Of a stretch of DNA of 64,000 nt, positions 30,159 through 41,239 are shown in pieces. The notes below the pieces were generated by a model, which saw only the letters and a program-made list of their open reading frames with translations, searched no databases and had not been told where the DNA came from. The stretch is from Pegoplata infirma (taxonomy: Eukaryota; Arthropoda; Insecta; Diptera; Anthomyiidae), in contig OY992537.1 in assembly GCA_963921195.1 (NCBI GenBank), positions 172,625,021 through 172,689,020 of the forward strand. Reading direction: 5' to 3'. Each line of letters starts with the position of its first letter. Position 1 is the first letter of the stretch. Both the position numbers and the translations under genes were made by a program.

Positions 30159-31086
30159 CGTCGAACTATATTCAATAAATGCCAACTCGAAAAAGCTTAC
30201 TTTTCAGGAGAGCTAAAAAACTAGTTATTTTGCATATTATTGTAAAAATAAACAATGTACCTTCCATAAGATGGTTTAAATATTCTAAACAATTTTTACC
30301 TATGCCAAAAATTTCATATTTTGCACTGGTTTGCGTATTTTTTTGAGATGGCATTTATTACTATATCAAAAAACAAATATTTTTTTAGAGTTGGCATATT
30401 TTGTCGGAAACTAAAAATAAATTTTTTTTTGAAAAATTTTTATAATTTTTTTTTTTTTTTGGATTTTGTTTTCCTTAGTGCGGTAATTGCAAATCTAAAA
30501 AAAAATTAAAAATCTTTGCATATTTTTAAAAGTTATTAGCTCCGAAAGCCTTTTAATTTCAGGGTGGTCAACTTTGGCACTCTGTAACTCACGCTTTATT
30601 GTAGAAGGCTCACTCCAAACTAGCTATTTTGAAAGCTTATATCATTGACTTTATTTGCCCCACTCATAATGTTTCAATCTGATAAATAGTTTGAAAGTTA
30701 CATATATATAAGCAATTTTTTTTTTGCAAACACTATTTACCGATATTTTCAAAATGGCAATATCTCGAAAACTAGGCATTAGATATCAAAATCTTTACCA
30801 GATTCGTGATCAGAAAGGCAAATGCAATAAGATATGTGGTCTAATTTTTTTTTAAAAAAATTTTGAAAAATTTTTGGAAATTTACAATGGGAGTTGGCAT
30901 TTATTTTCACCAAAAAAATATGTACTTTGAGTTAGCAGAATAACAAAAATGGATGTAAAACGACAAAAAATTATTTTTTTGCTCTGAAATTTTTACCACA
31001 AATGGGTATTGCATAGGGGAGCTATTTTCCATCGGAAACTCATTTCGGTCAAATTTGAGTTGGCATATTTTGAATATAGGTTCACG
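30159..31086 (+). mobile_element. Terminal-inverted-repeat element, family G copy 2
   Basis: Same element as 514-1447. ATAT flanks both ends (30155-30158, 31087-31090). Begins CGTCGAACTATATTCAATAA and ends TGAATATAGGTTCACG. It is inserted in CTATATATAAAGTAG, the leader of the next repeat. The other frames within it have no recognisable domain. Confidence 0.88.
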
Positions 31087-31090
31087 ATAT

Positions 31091-32169
31091 ATAAAGTAGT
31101 TACGTGACTGACTGATGACTGACTGACATACTAATCACGCATCATCCCACAGCCCAAACCACTCAAGCTAGAGTTTTGAAATTTGGATTGTAGTTTCACC
31201 TCCCGGAATACATATCCGCTAAGGCTGGGTTTTTGTAAATTTTAATTTTAAGGGATAAAAACGAAGGGCTGAAAAAGGGGAAAAAGCGAGTACTTCGGTA
31301 CTTTTTATTTTTTCTGAAAAAAAAAAATTCAATTAATTTGAAATGTAGGATCCTCTAACGGAAAAACGTTCCCAAAAAAAGAACTTTCTGGAAATTCGGA
31401 TTCCTAAGGGTAAAAAGGGGTAAAAAATGGTACTTTGCTACTTTTTATATTTTTTGAAATTAAGGTCCTACAAAAATATTACAATTTGCAATGGTGGTTC
31501 CAACAACGGAAAAAATTCAGAAAACGTACTTTTTCGAAGTTCCGATTCTAATGGGGTTTTTTACCCCCATTAGAGTACGAAAAAAAATCTAAAAAAGTAC
31601 TTTTTCGAAATACCGATTCTAAGGGTGGTAAAAAGCGAGCACTTTGGTACTTTTTATTTTTTCTGAAAAAAATCCTATTAATTTGAAAATTGGAATGTAG
31701 GATCCTTTAACATAAAAACATTCCCAAAAAAGTACTTTCTGGAAATTCGGACTCCTAAGGGTAAAAAGTTGTAAAAGAATGTACTTTGGTACTTTCTTAA
31801 TTTTTTGAAATTAAGGTCCTACAAAAAAATATTAAACTGTTAGTTCCAACAGCGGGAAAAATTCTGAAAAAGTACTTTTTCGAAATTCCTATTCTACGGT
31901 GGGTAAAAAAGTGTATTTTGGTACATATTATAATTCCTGAAATAATGGTCCTGGAAACTTTAAATTTGGAATGCAAGGTCATTTAGCGAAAAAAGATTTC
32001 TAAAGAAGGCAAAGAATTTTTTGGTTTTAGCGCATGTAAGCGCATATTCGAAACGGAAAGAATGCCACATAGGACTAATTCCCAGTAAAAACTTCAATTA
32101 CCAAGTAATGGGGTTTTCATCTTAAAATAGAAGGTGGTAGCTAGTATATCAATATAATACATTAATATA
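31091..32169. repeat. GACTGACTGA element with 150-180-bp tandem repeats
   Basis: A leader AGTAGTTACGTGACTGACTG, CAGCCCAAACCACTCAAGC and GAGTTTTGAAATTTGG is followed (31255-31985) by about five diverged units. Each is marked by TACTTTGGTACTTTTTATTTT, a GGTCCTAC or GTAGGATCCT block, and AAAGTACTTTTTCGAAATTC. Such CTGACTGA-led repeats are frequent in insect genomes. I cannot assign the class. No ORF. Confidence 0.6.
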
Positions 32170-32222
32170 ATATATCTATAATCCCGACTGATATTTCGAT
32201 ACTGTAGTAGGAGGGTATAAAA
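32170..32222 (-). mobile_element. INE-1-like 5' remnant
   Basis: ACTGATATTTCGATACTGTAG then TAGGAGGGTATAA is, on the minus strand, the first 45 bases of subfamily C (TTATACCCTCCTACTACAGTA). The rest is absent. Confidence 0.5.
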
Positions 32223-32460
32223 AAATATTTTGCGAGGCCGTTTAATTTGTGTGGATAAGTTTATTTCATTGTCATTGGGGACACCTATCCCTCACGGTAA
32301 ATGTAAACTACGTATGCCTTCAAATCCTGATCACGGAAATCCCAGAATTAGGCGAATCTCGAATCTCAGGATTTCTGATTTTCAATCCCGGGATTTGCGG
32401 GACCCCAATTTTTTTAATATTTTTTTATTTTTTTTATTATTTTTATATATTTTTTTTAAT
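32223..32460. other. Short low-repeat segment
   Basis: A less AT-rich patch with GAATCTCAGGATTTC and CAATCCCGGGATTTGCGGGA, the latter a palindromic string like a transposon end. The overlapping frames here are short and unrecognised. Confidence 0.4.
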
Positions 32461-33569
32461 GGGTAATTCCAAAAATTTTCGCCCCACTGTTCGGAAACAT
32501 GCCTTTGGACGCCACTGAGAATTTGGCTCATAGATATCCACGTTTATATGAGATATGTTGCATTTTTGGATTTTCAAAATTTGCTGTAGTTTTCAAATTA
32601 TCGCGGGTCAAAGTTCGACTATTTTAGCAAAAGTCAGAAAAATACATGACGTTTAACGTGCTCTAACTTTTTAACTAGTAATCCGATTATCACAAGTAAT
32701 GGCTCATATGAAAGCTTAATTCTTCTTCTTTTAGGAAATATTTTCAAAAGCATACGGTTTTTTTCAGAAGTGTTGCAAAAATTCAAAAACATTTTTTTTT
32801 TGCGAATATTTAAAAAAACACATCTTCGATTTTTTTAAAAAAAAGTTTGGTGATAAACAATACTGTTTTGTACAACATATCCAAAATTCAGAGTGGGATC
32901 CCAATGGGATCAAAAAATATTCTGGTTTTAGTACGAAGTTCTTAAATTTTACCTTAGAAAATTAAAATTTTATGTTTCTTCAATATAAAAATTTAAATTT
33001 TCAAAGAAAATTATACTATTAAAATTTTGAAAAACATTCAAAACATTAGAAATTTAAATTTTCTAAGGGAAAAATATGAGAACCTCGTACTTAAAACAGA
33101 ATAGTTTTTGATCCCATGGAGATCCCACTCTGAATTTTGAATATATTATACAAAACATTGTTATTTTTCACCAGAATTTTTTTAAAAAAAATCGAAGATG
33201 TGTTTTTTTAAATATTCGAAAAGAAAAAATGTTTTTGCATTTTTGCATCATTTCTGTAAAAAAAACTGTGTTATTTTAAAAATATTTTCTAAAAGAAGAA
33301 CCCCAGCTTTCACATGAGCCTAAATTTGTAAAAATCGAGTCATTGGTTAAGAAGTTACAGCTCTTTAAACGTGATGTATTTTTCTTACTTTTGCTTAAAA
33401 AGTCAATCTTTGACCCGCCATAATTCGTTAAATACACTAAATGTAAAAAAACGATATATGGTACATATATCATATTTATGAGGGCTATCTATGTGTCAAG
33501 GTTCAAATTAATCTGAGACACCATTTCCAAAAATGACTAAAATTTGAGCTAAATTTTCTGGAATGGCCC
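32461..33569. mobile_element. 1.1-kb giant palindrome (foldback element)
   Basis: Ends GGGTAATTCCAAAAATTTTC and, inward from the right, GGGCCATTCCAGAAAATTTAGC. Arms of about 540 bp pair from end to centre: CGCGGGTCAAAGTTCGACT with AGTCAATCTTTGACCCGCC, AAACACATCTTCGATTTTTTT with AAAAAAATCGAAGATGTGTTT, and CAGAGTGGGATCCCAATGGG with the facing CCATGGAGATCCCACTCTG. The spacer is almost nil. TAAT flanks both sides. No ORF. A transcript would be one very long hairpin. Confidence 0.85.
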
Positions 33570-33878
33570 TAATAATTTTAATAAAATATGAATTTTCTTA
33601 ACGCTAAACAAAAAAGTCTGACAAAAGTTCCGTCTGGTACCACCCAGGCAGAAAAATAAAAGCGAGCCAATACTGGCTCAGTAACATAAACGGCGATACA
33701 AGTCTTGCCAGGACATAGTATTTTTGTATTTCAGTACTGAACCAGTAATTCAAATGATAACTCTAATCTAATCTATGGAAAAAAATTTTTTAATGATTTT
33801 TTAATTCCAAACTCAAAAAAATTCCAAAATTGTTTTGCATTCTGGAAGTTTTCAAATAATGTTTCGGAAAGTTTTTTT
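33570..33878. other. Low-repeat segment
   Basis: AT-rich DNA with TACCACCCAGGCAGAAAAATA near 33640, reminiscent of the element end at 56265. Nothing else supportable. Confidence 0.35.
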
Positions 33879-34906
33879 TATACCCTCCATTCTAGGGATA
33901 GAGGGTATATAAGTTTGTCATTCCGTATGTAACCCATCGAAATATTGGTCTAGGACCCCATAAAGTATATATATTCATGATCCTCGATCGATTTTAAGTC
34001 GATCTAGCGATGTCCGTCCGTCCATCTGTCTGTCCGTCCGTAGAAAACACACTATCTTTTGAAAGACTTTACAGAGGCCACTGAAGTTTGGCATTTATGT
34101 TGGTCATTTATCTGGTCAGGTTGGTATTGCAATCCAGCCAAATCGGTCCAGTGGTTCAAAAGTTATGAGCAAAAGAGTAAATTTCGGCAAGGGTGTTTCT
34201 CGAATTTACGAGATAAAAAACACGATAACTTTCGAAAGACAAAAATGAGACTGCTGAAACGTGGCATGTGTCGTTCCCCAGGTTAGTTTAGTATTAAATT
34301 TCAGCTCAATCGGTACAGTGATTCAAAAGTTATAAGCAAAACCCCGAATTTCAGATTGGGTTCATCTTAAATGCCACGTGGTAAACAAGTTTTAAAAGCA
34401 CTGGTGGTAACTTAGCAATGGTTTTCAAACTTGTTTAGTTTTAAAGCAATGGTTTTTTAACTTGTTTAGTTTAAAAAACATTAAAATTACACTTGAAAAA
34501 AATTTTATACTCAAAAAAATTTTTTTTACAAATTTTTATTTTACAAAAATGTTATTATTTTGTGTACATATGTACGTGCCTTCGCTCAGAAATATTTTTA
34601 CAGTAAAAAAAACATTACGCTCGAAAAAAGTTTTACACTCACAAAAAACAATATGTAATTTTTCTTTTATTTTTTAAATGACAAAAAATTGAAAGCCTGC
34701 TTAGATTAATTCTAAAAAAATAATATATTAACGAAAAAGGTCGATTAATAAATAACATTGACAAAAAAAGAGTTTTTTACTCAAAATATAATATTTCTAA
34801 TCAAAATTGTTAATTTTTTCACGTTAAAAATGTACTACCCTTAAAAAAATGCATTGTGGAGGGTATTCATAGATTCGGCAAAGTCGAATTTAACTTTTCT
34901 ACTTGA
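33879..34906 (+). mobile_element. INE-1-like element, subfamily A, complete
   Basis: Begins TATACCCTCCATTCTAGGGATAGAGGGTATA. It passes through GACCCCATAAAGTATATATATT, GATCGATTTTAAGTCGATC, a GTCCGTCCATCTGTCTGTCC block, two GGTCCAGTGGTTCAAAAG-type blocks and a CACTCAAAA-rich region. It ends GGGTATTCATAGATTCGGCAA, AAGTCGAATTTAACTTTTC, TACTTGATTTT. This is the most complete A copy. The frames inside it translate non-coding repeat. Confidence 0.88.
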
Positions 34907-34969
34907 TTTTATACCCTCCACTCTAGTGATTGAGGGTATATATAAGTTTGTCATTCCGTTTGTAACATT
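34907..34969 (+). mobile_element. INE-1-like 5' fragment, subfamily A
   Basis: TATACCCTCCACTCTAGTGATTGAGGGTATA through TTGTCATTCCGTTTGTAAC, then an abrupt change into repeat L. It lies tail to head after the complete copy. Confidence 0.75.
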
Positions 34970-35555
34970 GGGTTCGGACCCGATAGGTCCAGACCCCAAT
35001 GGGCCTAGACCTAGTCGGGTTCCTTAAAAATCGTCATAGTTTCTGATCCAAAATGTGTGTCCGTTTCGCTCTACGTTGCTTAGTTCTTGAGATACGTGAT
35101 TTTAGGGGACCACTGGTGTTTTGAGAATTAAAAAACTCGATAACTTCAAAAATATTACTCGGAGAGCTTTTGGTTATTGTTTTACATGTTGAGAGCTACA
35201 AAAATGTGACATGTGAAGAGGACCAGCGATACTATGGAAAGCCCGAGAACCAAAAATGGATTCCATTTTGATCCATCTGGCGTAGTTTCCATGATAGCGC
35301 CATTTTAAGACTTCTTACAAAAAAAATTTACAATTTTGTTTGCTAATATTAGCAAAAAAGCTTGTAAAAATTTGGTAAACTCAATTTTAAATTTAGCAAA
35401 AAAATTAGTTCAAATTTTATTTATAGTTGCTAATGCGCTAAATGAAGTTTACAAGATATTTTTGCTAACATGCTAATCGCAACTAAAAATTTTTTGATAA
35501 AATTTTTCTGGTGACAGATTCGTGGCTAGGAGGCCAAAATACGTTAAGGAATGTA
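34970..35555. repeat. Dispersed repeat L copy 2 and AT-rich tail
   Basis: TTCGGACCCGATAGGTCCAG and GACCTAGTCGGGTTCC form the GC-rich edge. TTTCTGATCCAAAATGTGTG, TTGCTTAGTTCTTGAGATA and TACTCGGAGAGCTTTTGG parallel 15600-15770. From 35300 the DNA turns to TTGCTAATATTAGCAAA-type AT-rich repeats. No gene. Confidence 0.5.
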
Positions 35556-35559
35556 TTTT

Positions 35560-36191
35560 TATACCCTCCACTTAGTGATAGAGGGTATATATAAGTTTGT
35601 CATTCCGTTTGTAACTCATCGAAATATCGGTCTGGGACCCCATAAAGTATATATATTCATGATGCTCGATCGATTTTAAGACATTCTAGCGATGTCCGTC
35701 TGTCCGTCTGTCCGTCTGTCCGTCTGTCTGTCTGTTGAAAATGCTCTCGCGGACAAAATATTGCACAGAGATGACTGAAACTTAACATATATATTGGAAG
35801 TTCTCCCGAGAAGTTTGGTATTGCATTTGAGCGATATCGGTTCAGCGGTTTAAAAGTTATGAACGAAAATGTAAGCACACCTCAAAAATTTCAGTACATT
35901 CAACATAACCTAAAAATACAAAATGCTTTAATTCGGCTTCTGGTTGACATATGTGAACATAATTGAACACAAAATGGTATTTAAACATAGTTTTTGACAA
36001 AAAAAGAAAAAAATCGCGGATTTTTTTTTTTTTTACCAAAATTTTTTTTACCAAAATTTTTTTTCGCGGAAATTTTTTTTTCAAATTTTTTTTTTTTTCA
36101 AAAGTAATTTCCTTTTAAATAAAGTTGTTTGCAAAAATTGTGGAGGGTATCACTACATTCGGCAAGGCCGAATTTAACTTTTTTACTTGTT
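35560..36191 (+). mobile_element. INE-1-like element, subfamily A variant
   Basis: Both ends are present: TATACCCTCCACTTAGTGATAGAGGGTATA and GGGTATCACTACATTCGGCAA, AGGCCGAATTTAACTTTTTT, ACTTG. The body is shorter and differs downstream of the GTCCGTCTGTCCGTCTGTC block, so it is a separate lineage. Confidence 0.85.
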
Positions 36192-36760
36192 TTTTTTTAA
36201 TTTGAACAAAAAACCATAAAAATTGGTACGAAAAAACGTATGAAAAAATATGCAGATTTGGTTCAAAATTTTGACTTCTTTCTGGGTATAGTCATAGTCA
36301 TATAGGATTTGGATTTTAACCCCACGTTCTCTTTATTGGAGTGTCTGCTTTACATATCTGCTTTAAACAGGAAGTTTCTTGATAAATTCTGATACTTATA
36401 AGAACATATCCAAAAAAAGTGCATTTTGAACTTCCTTATAAAATCCGGATGGTATCCCTGATCGCATCTTGTCCGAATTTCTTGCAAAAGTTGGGTAATT
36501 TTATTGGCAATTCGAAAAAAAATATGGATAACTTTATTAAACACTTTTCCAATATTAAAAAAAAAATTGTCTGTTTTGAGGGCTAGGTCCACAAAAAATG
36601 CCTATATCTGGAAAAGGCGATTTGATACAACTTTTTTTTTGACAGATTCGTGTTTAGGAGGAAAAAATACTTTAGAAAATGTACTTTGGAAGTCTGTGCA
36701 AAAAAAGTAGATTTTTGTAGAGTAGTGTTATAATTTTCTTACTTGTTTTTTTTTTTTTTG
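36192..36760 (+). repeat. Probable INE-1-like 3' part and AT-rich DNA
   Basis: ATTATAATTTTCTTACTTGTTTT at 36728-36750 is the 3' end seen in subfamily B. Upstream, GACAGATTCGTGTTTAGGAGG (36640) resembles GACAGATTCGTGGCTAGGAGG at 35515, just before another INE-1. The rest is unassigned. Confidence 0.45.
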
Positions 36761-36845
36761 TCTCATTCAAGATTTATTTAATGTGTAGAAATTTGTTGCA
36801 CTGGGTAATAGGAAATAGGTGCAATTGACACACCGAAATGCTGAA

Positions 36846-36945
36846 ACGAGCAAATTTGATTTTGGGTCGTAGAATACAGTGGTATTTTCATTTTTGAAAA
36901 GTCACTTGAAAATCTGGATTCTACGACCCAAAGTTAATTTGAGTT
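36846..36945. repeat. Hairpin with GGGTCGTAGAAT arms
   Basis: GGGTCGTAGAAT and ATTCTACGACCC are perfectly inverted over 12 bp with a spacer of about 45 bases, and the homology extends outward (AAATTTGATTTT against AAAGTTAATTT). It is a small foldback or MITE remnant. Confidence 0.65.
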
Positions 36946-37447
36946 GCCTCGTAAATTTAATATAAATATAAACTTCTCTTTGTATAATTATTAACATTTC
37001 CAAAGCTCAATAAAAAGCAATTAAAGAAAAAAAAAACATTAAGAAAGTGTCATATTTACGTGTTAAAATTTTATTGTAATGGCCATACGTAAAACGGAAA
37101 CGGAAATATAAAATCATTATAAACATGCAGCAAAATATGCACACAGATACACAAATCTACAGCTGATTTAATGTAGCATAAAAAAAAAACAACTACAACA
37201 ACAAAACAAAAACACAAAAACGTAGATACCGTACTAGGAAAACAACTGAAACTACGTACAACAACTAATAATTTCTACTTATGTATGTCTCAAAGCTCTT
37301 TTTTTTTGCACAGTTATTTTTAATGGGCCATAAATTACCTAGACAACAATGAGAGAGTTATGTAGACAGACTGAAAAACCTTTATGGTTTCTACTTATTC
37401 AATCTCGAATTATACGAATCGTTTTTAGGTACAGTAAATTTTATTAT
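36946..37447. other. Low-repeat DNA
   Basis: AT-rich with CAACTACAACAACAAAACAAAAAC simple sequence near 37190-37230. No ORF or element end recognised before the hAT terminus at 37448. Confidence 0.4.
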
Positions 37448-37501
37448 TAGGGCTGCGATTTTCATGCAAATGTATGATTTTGTCTATAGTCCAAAAACGA
37501 A

Positions 37502-37660
37502 AACACAGTGCAACAACCAAAATCGGAATGGGATGAAACCAAAAGCAAATGAAGGTTGTCATTTTGATTAACAAAACCCCCAATTTTTTAGTTAAGTGCG
37601 AGGTTTTTTGTAACTTCATTTGAAGTTGTGAACTATTATTATAATTATATCACAGTACAA
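37502..37660. repeat. Dispersed repeat D copy 2
   Basis: CACAGTGCAACAACCAAAATC, GGAATGGGATGAAACCAAAAG, CATTTGAAGTTGTGAACTATT and TATAATTATATCACAGTAC match 8810-8960. An inverted counterpart is at 45820-45890. Confidence 0.65.
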
Positions 37661-38359
37661 CACTAAAAAAATAGGGAATATCTTGGAAGGCACCTTGCGG
37701 CAAGATGGAACAACATACATGTAATCTGAATTCAGATTCTTTATAAGCACCCTCGAATTATCTGACAATCAAATTTTCAAATGTTTTTTCTCAACTTCAG
37801 TTCTAAATAATGTCTGAAAGGGTTAAACCTCCCAGCAAAATTTGGCATTACCTGTAATGGGTTTTGTAATCCGAAACAACTGTTAATAAGTAGTTACTTA
37901 TTGAATGAAACACTAATTATTTTAACAAGGGCGTGAGACAAAAATAACTAGTGAAGAGTATGTAGATAAATAAGTAGTTACTGCCTCGGATTACTAATAA
38001 GGAGTAAAAACCTATTACCAATAAGAAGTAAAATAATTAGTTAATTAAAACATTTAAAATTTAACTTGTTTTTACTAAAAATTAAAAATTGAGTAATTTT
38101 TATTAAGTTTTAAGTACTTTTTAAGTTAATTGAATTGTAAAGGTTAAAAAATGCGAGTGCAAGGAGATATTATTACTTGAAAGTACTTTTATAGCATATT
38201 ACTGAAAAGTAGTTACTTTTAGGCTTAAAATAATGTTAATGGTAATGTGTACTCATTATAAATAATGTTCTTGGTAATGATTACTTTTCACAACTCATTA
38301 CCATGTTTTTGCTCTAATTACTCTCACAATGGTATTTTATTCCTACAAATCGTAAAGAA
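37661..38359. repeat. AT-rich repeats with a small inverted pair
   Basis: GTAATCCGAAACAACTG with AATAAGTAGTTACTTATT (37869) faces AATAAGTAGTTACTGCC then TCGGATTAC (about 37998), a 130-bp inverted unit. The remainder repeats AGTAGTTACTTTTA and GGTAATGATTAC motifs. No gene. Confidence 0.5.
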
Positions 38360-38416
38360 AATCCCTGAAAGAGGGGAGGCGGGTATAAAATGTTGGACAT
38401 AAAATGTTGCTATATA
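38360..38416. repeat. Repeat F, left piece
   Basis: GGCGGGTATAAAATGTTGGA and CATAAAATGTTGCTATAT continue, after removing the foldback at 38417-39795, into ACCAAAGGCCAAAACTTAAC at 39800. This order is the left arm of the palindrome at 45011-45290. Confidence 0.6.
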
Positions 38417-39795
38417 TGAGGCATTCCACACCAAATGTCCTAAGAAAAAAAACTTGTGTACCGTAAATTTCGAAGTAGGTTGTATGAATACACCCAAAAA
38501 AACCTGGGTATTCAATACTAAAAATTTAACTAAATTTTAGTCCAAAAGGACGTAGTGCAGGAATTGGTAACCCATACTAAAATTTTTTACTAATGTTATT
38601 CAAAACCAGTAAAAATTACTAATTTTAGTGCTTTGAAAATACTAAAATTAGTAACTAATTAGTACATTTTGGTACAATATCATTTACTAAACCTTTTACT
38701 GTAGAATTATTTTGAGTGTAGCCCTATATGAAACTTAGGAAATAGCGTTTTAGGTTTTTAAATTTTTCAACAACTAGGCTTAGGAGGCGTGGTCAAATAT
38801 TGGAGAAATGTCAAAATGTGTGACGAGTTGCCTTGTTTAAATATTAATCAAATTAAAACGGAATGCACCACATTCTCAAAATGTTACATTCTTGTATAGT
38901 TTTGTATGGACTATCGATTAAATTTTTTTTTTTTTTTAATTTTCAGAACCCGTTCTGAAATTTTCTATTTTTTAAAAAGTCAATTTATCAAAAATTTGGC
39001 CACTTTTGTTTTTTTATTTTTTTTTATGTTTAGATGTTTGGCTATTCACACAAAAAAATTCAAACATGTGTTTTTCGTTTTTTTTTCGTGAAAATCGCAT
39101 TTGAATTTTGAATTTCATAACAATTTAGTAATTTGCTTGTATTTTCTTGATTCAAGATAGCGTATGAGTAATATTTATGCAAATATTTAATATTCATTCG
39201 CTATGTTGAAACAAGAAAATACAAGCAAATTCCAAAATTGTTATGAAATTTAATATTTAAATGCGATTTTCTCGCAAAAAAACAAAAAACACATGTATGA
39301 TTTCTTTTTGTGTGGCTACCAAACATTTAAACTTAAAAAAAAAAAAATTTAAAAAACAAAAGTGGTCGAATTTTTAATAATTGACTTTTTTAAAAAAATA
39401 AAAAATTTCTTTTAAAAAAATTTAAAAAAAAATGTGGCCGGATTTTTGATAAATTGACATTTTTAAAAAATGGAAAATTTCAGAACGGGTTCTGAAAATT
39501 TTCAAAAAAAAAATTAAAGTTTTATCGATAGCCCATACAAAACTTAACAAGACTGTAAATTTTTGAGATTGTGGTGCATTCCGTTTTAGTTTGATAAATA
39601 TTTAAACAAGGTAACTCGACACAAATTTGATCATTTTTCCAATAATTGACCACTCCTCCTGAGCCCAGTTTTTGAAAAATTGAAAAACAAAAAACGCAAT
39701 TTTCTTAGTTACATATAGGGCTATTTATAAAACCTATTTAGAAATTCACGGGACACATGTTTCCTGTAGTGGGACATTTGGTGTGGAATGCCTCA
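38417..39795. mobile_element. 1.4-kb palindromic foldback element, TA duplication
   Basis: The ends TGAGGCATTCCACACCAAATG and CATTTGGTGTGGAATGCCTCA are perfectly inverted and flanked by TA (38415-38416, 39796-39797). Arms of about 650 bp pair throughout: GGAATGCACCACA, CAGAACCCGTTCTG, CTTGTATTTTCTTG and others. A 228-bp MITE lies in the left arm. Part of the right arm recurs at 63236-63585, so this is a dispersed family. No coding content. Confidence 0.88.
38491..38718. mobile_element. MITE, 228 bp, TA duplication
   Basis: CACCCAAAAAAACC at the left and, inward from the right, CACTCAAAATAATT are flanked by TA (38489-38490, 38719-38720). The opposite arm of the host palindrome preserves the empty site (AGGTTTTATAAATAGCCC reading), so the boundaries are confirmed. 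It contains ACTAAAATTAGTAACTAATT strings. Confidence 0.88.
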
Positions 39796-39797
39796 TA

Positions 39798-39874
39798 CAT
39801 CAAAACACACCAAAGGCCAAAACTTAACACAAACACCGAAAACCAGTCAAGGTCAATGTTATATCTTCCAACTA
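39798..39874. repeat. Repeat F right piece, then INE-1 5' tip
   Basis: ACCAAAGGCCAAAACTTAAC and ACCAGTCAAGGTC match 45075-45120. ATCTTCCAACTA just before the MITE at 39875 joins CAGTATGGGGGTACACTC at 42893 to give the 5' end of an INE-1 C copy. Confidence 0.55.
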
Positions 39875-40959
39875 CACTCAAAAAAAAGTTTGTAAAATTA
39901 CAAGTAAAAGGCCTTGTAATTCTATTTTACTAATATTTTTGTCTTTTTACAAAAATTGTTGTATATTTAACAAAACGACAACTACAGTTTGCTTTGTAAT
40001 TTTACTATTATGTGTTGGTTAATTTATTTTACAAATTTTTTAGGTAAATTTACAAAAAATTTAATTATTTTACAAATTAAAAAAATATTACAAGGTGTTT
40101 GGTTTTTTACACAAAAAAACTGTAATTGTACAACAAAATTTAACTTGATGTTATTTAGGGGCCTATTCACAAAAAAAGTCATAACTCAATCATAACTCAA
40201 TTTTTTCCATGTGGTTGTTGTGAACAATCATAAAAAATTTCAAATTATGTTTGAAAATTTCAAAAAAATAAAGACCTGCTACCCACATCGTCTCAAAATT
40301 GACAAATAATTTTATATTTTGAGACTTTTTATGATTTTGTTTACAACAAACACAGGGAATATGAAGTTTGAAAATAATAAAATTAGTCATAATCAGTCAT
40401 AACTGAGAATAGGCCTGTTAGTCTTTCTACCAAAAATATGTTTTATTACAAACATTTTTTTAAGCTCGTTTAAAAGGTTTTCAGTTTTTTAACACAAAAA
40501 AATGCAATTAAACAAAAATTTTTCTTAGTTCAGGTTTTTTTTGCGTTTTGGAGTAAAAAATTAAGTTAAAAATAATTTTTTATAAATAAAAAATTTCATG
40601 AAAAAAAAATTTGGAAAATTTTTTAAGTTCCGGACACAAACATTTTTTAACTAATTGTAAGCTTTAGCAAAAAAAAATAAATTTTTAAACCATTTTTTGG
40701 TAATTTGCGTAAGTAAAATACTACAATTTTTATGTGTTTCTACTATATAATTGTTCTAGTTTTTTTTCGTATTTTTTAACCAGTTTTTTTGGTAATTTCA
40801 CCATATTTTTGTGGTAATTTTGTTTTAAATTTGGCAAAATGTCAATAAAAAGTTTCAAATTTTTAAAAAATACTTTTTCCGTTTTTTTAAAAATACTTGT
40901 GAAAATAATTAAAAATTCAAAACAAAATTGTTATTTTTTGACTAATTTTTCCTGAAAAT

Positions 40960-41165
40960 ATAAGAAATTTCTTGTGTAGCCTCCTTCGCAATTCTCATAT
41001 GTTCTACTTAAGAAAAACGAAATGCCGAAAAAAAAATAAAAAAATGCAGTTTTATACTTTAAAAAGTTTGTTAAAAGTGTTCAAGTGAAAAAAAAAATCA
41101 TTTCAGGTTGTTGAAGTGCTACTCCAGCTGGCGAAGAATGAAAAATAAGATGCACAAATGGAAAA
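40960..41165 (+). pseudogene. Decayed H1-leader capture in the larger MITE
   Basis: AAGAAATTTCTTGTGTAGCC, GCAATTCTCATATGTTCTAC, AAAGTGTTCAAGTG and TCATTTCAGGTTGTTGAAGTG then CCAGCTGGCGAAGAATG line up with 23459-23650 of the MITE that holds the H1 fragment. The coding part is reduced to some 30 diverged bases with no frame. It shows the capture is a family-level feature rather than one accident. Confidence 0.5.
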
Positions 41166-41239
41166 AGACCTTTAAGTTTACAAAACAAATACGTAAATAA
41201 ACCATTTTTTTGTAAATTTACAAAACAAGTATTAAAATT

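Noticed and set aside
31091..31140. GACTGACTGA as an independent microsatellite
   Set aside because: It is the leader of a larger repeat with its own tandem body, not a free simple repeat.
33640..33670. Copy of the 56265 element from CACCCAGGCAGAAAAATA
   Set aside because: Only one end-like string of about 17 bases, with no partner end nearby.
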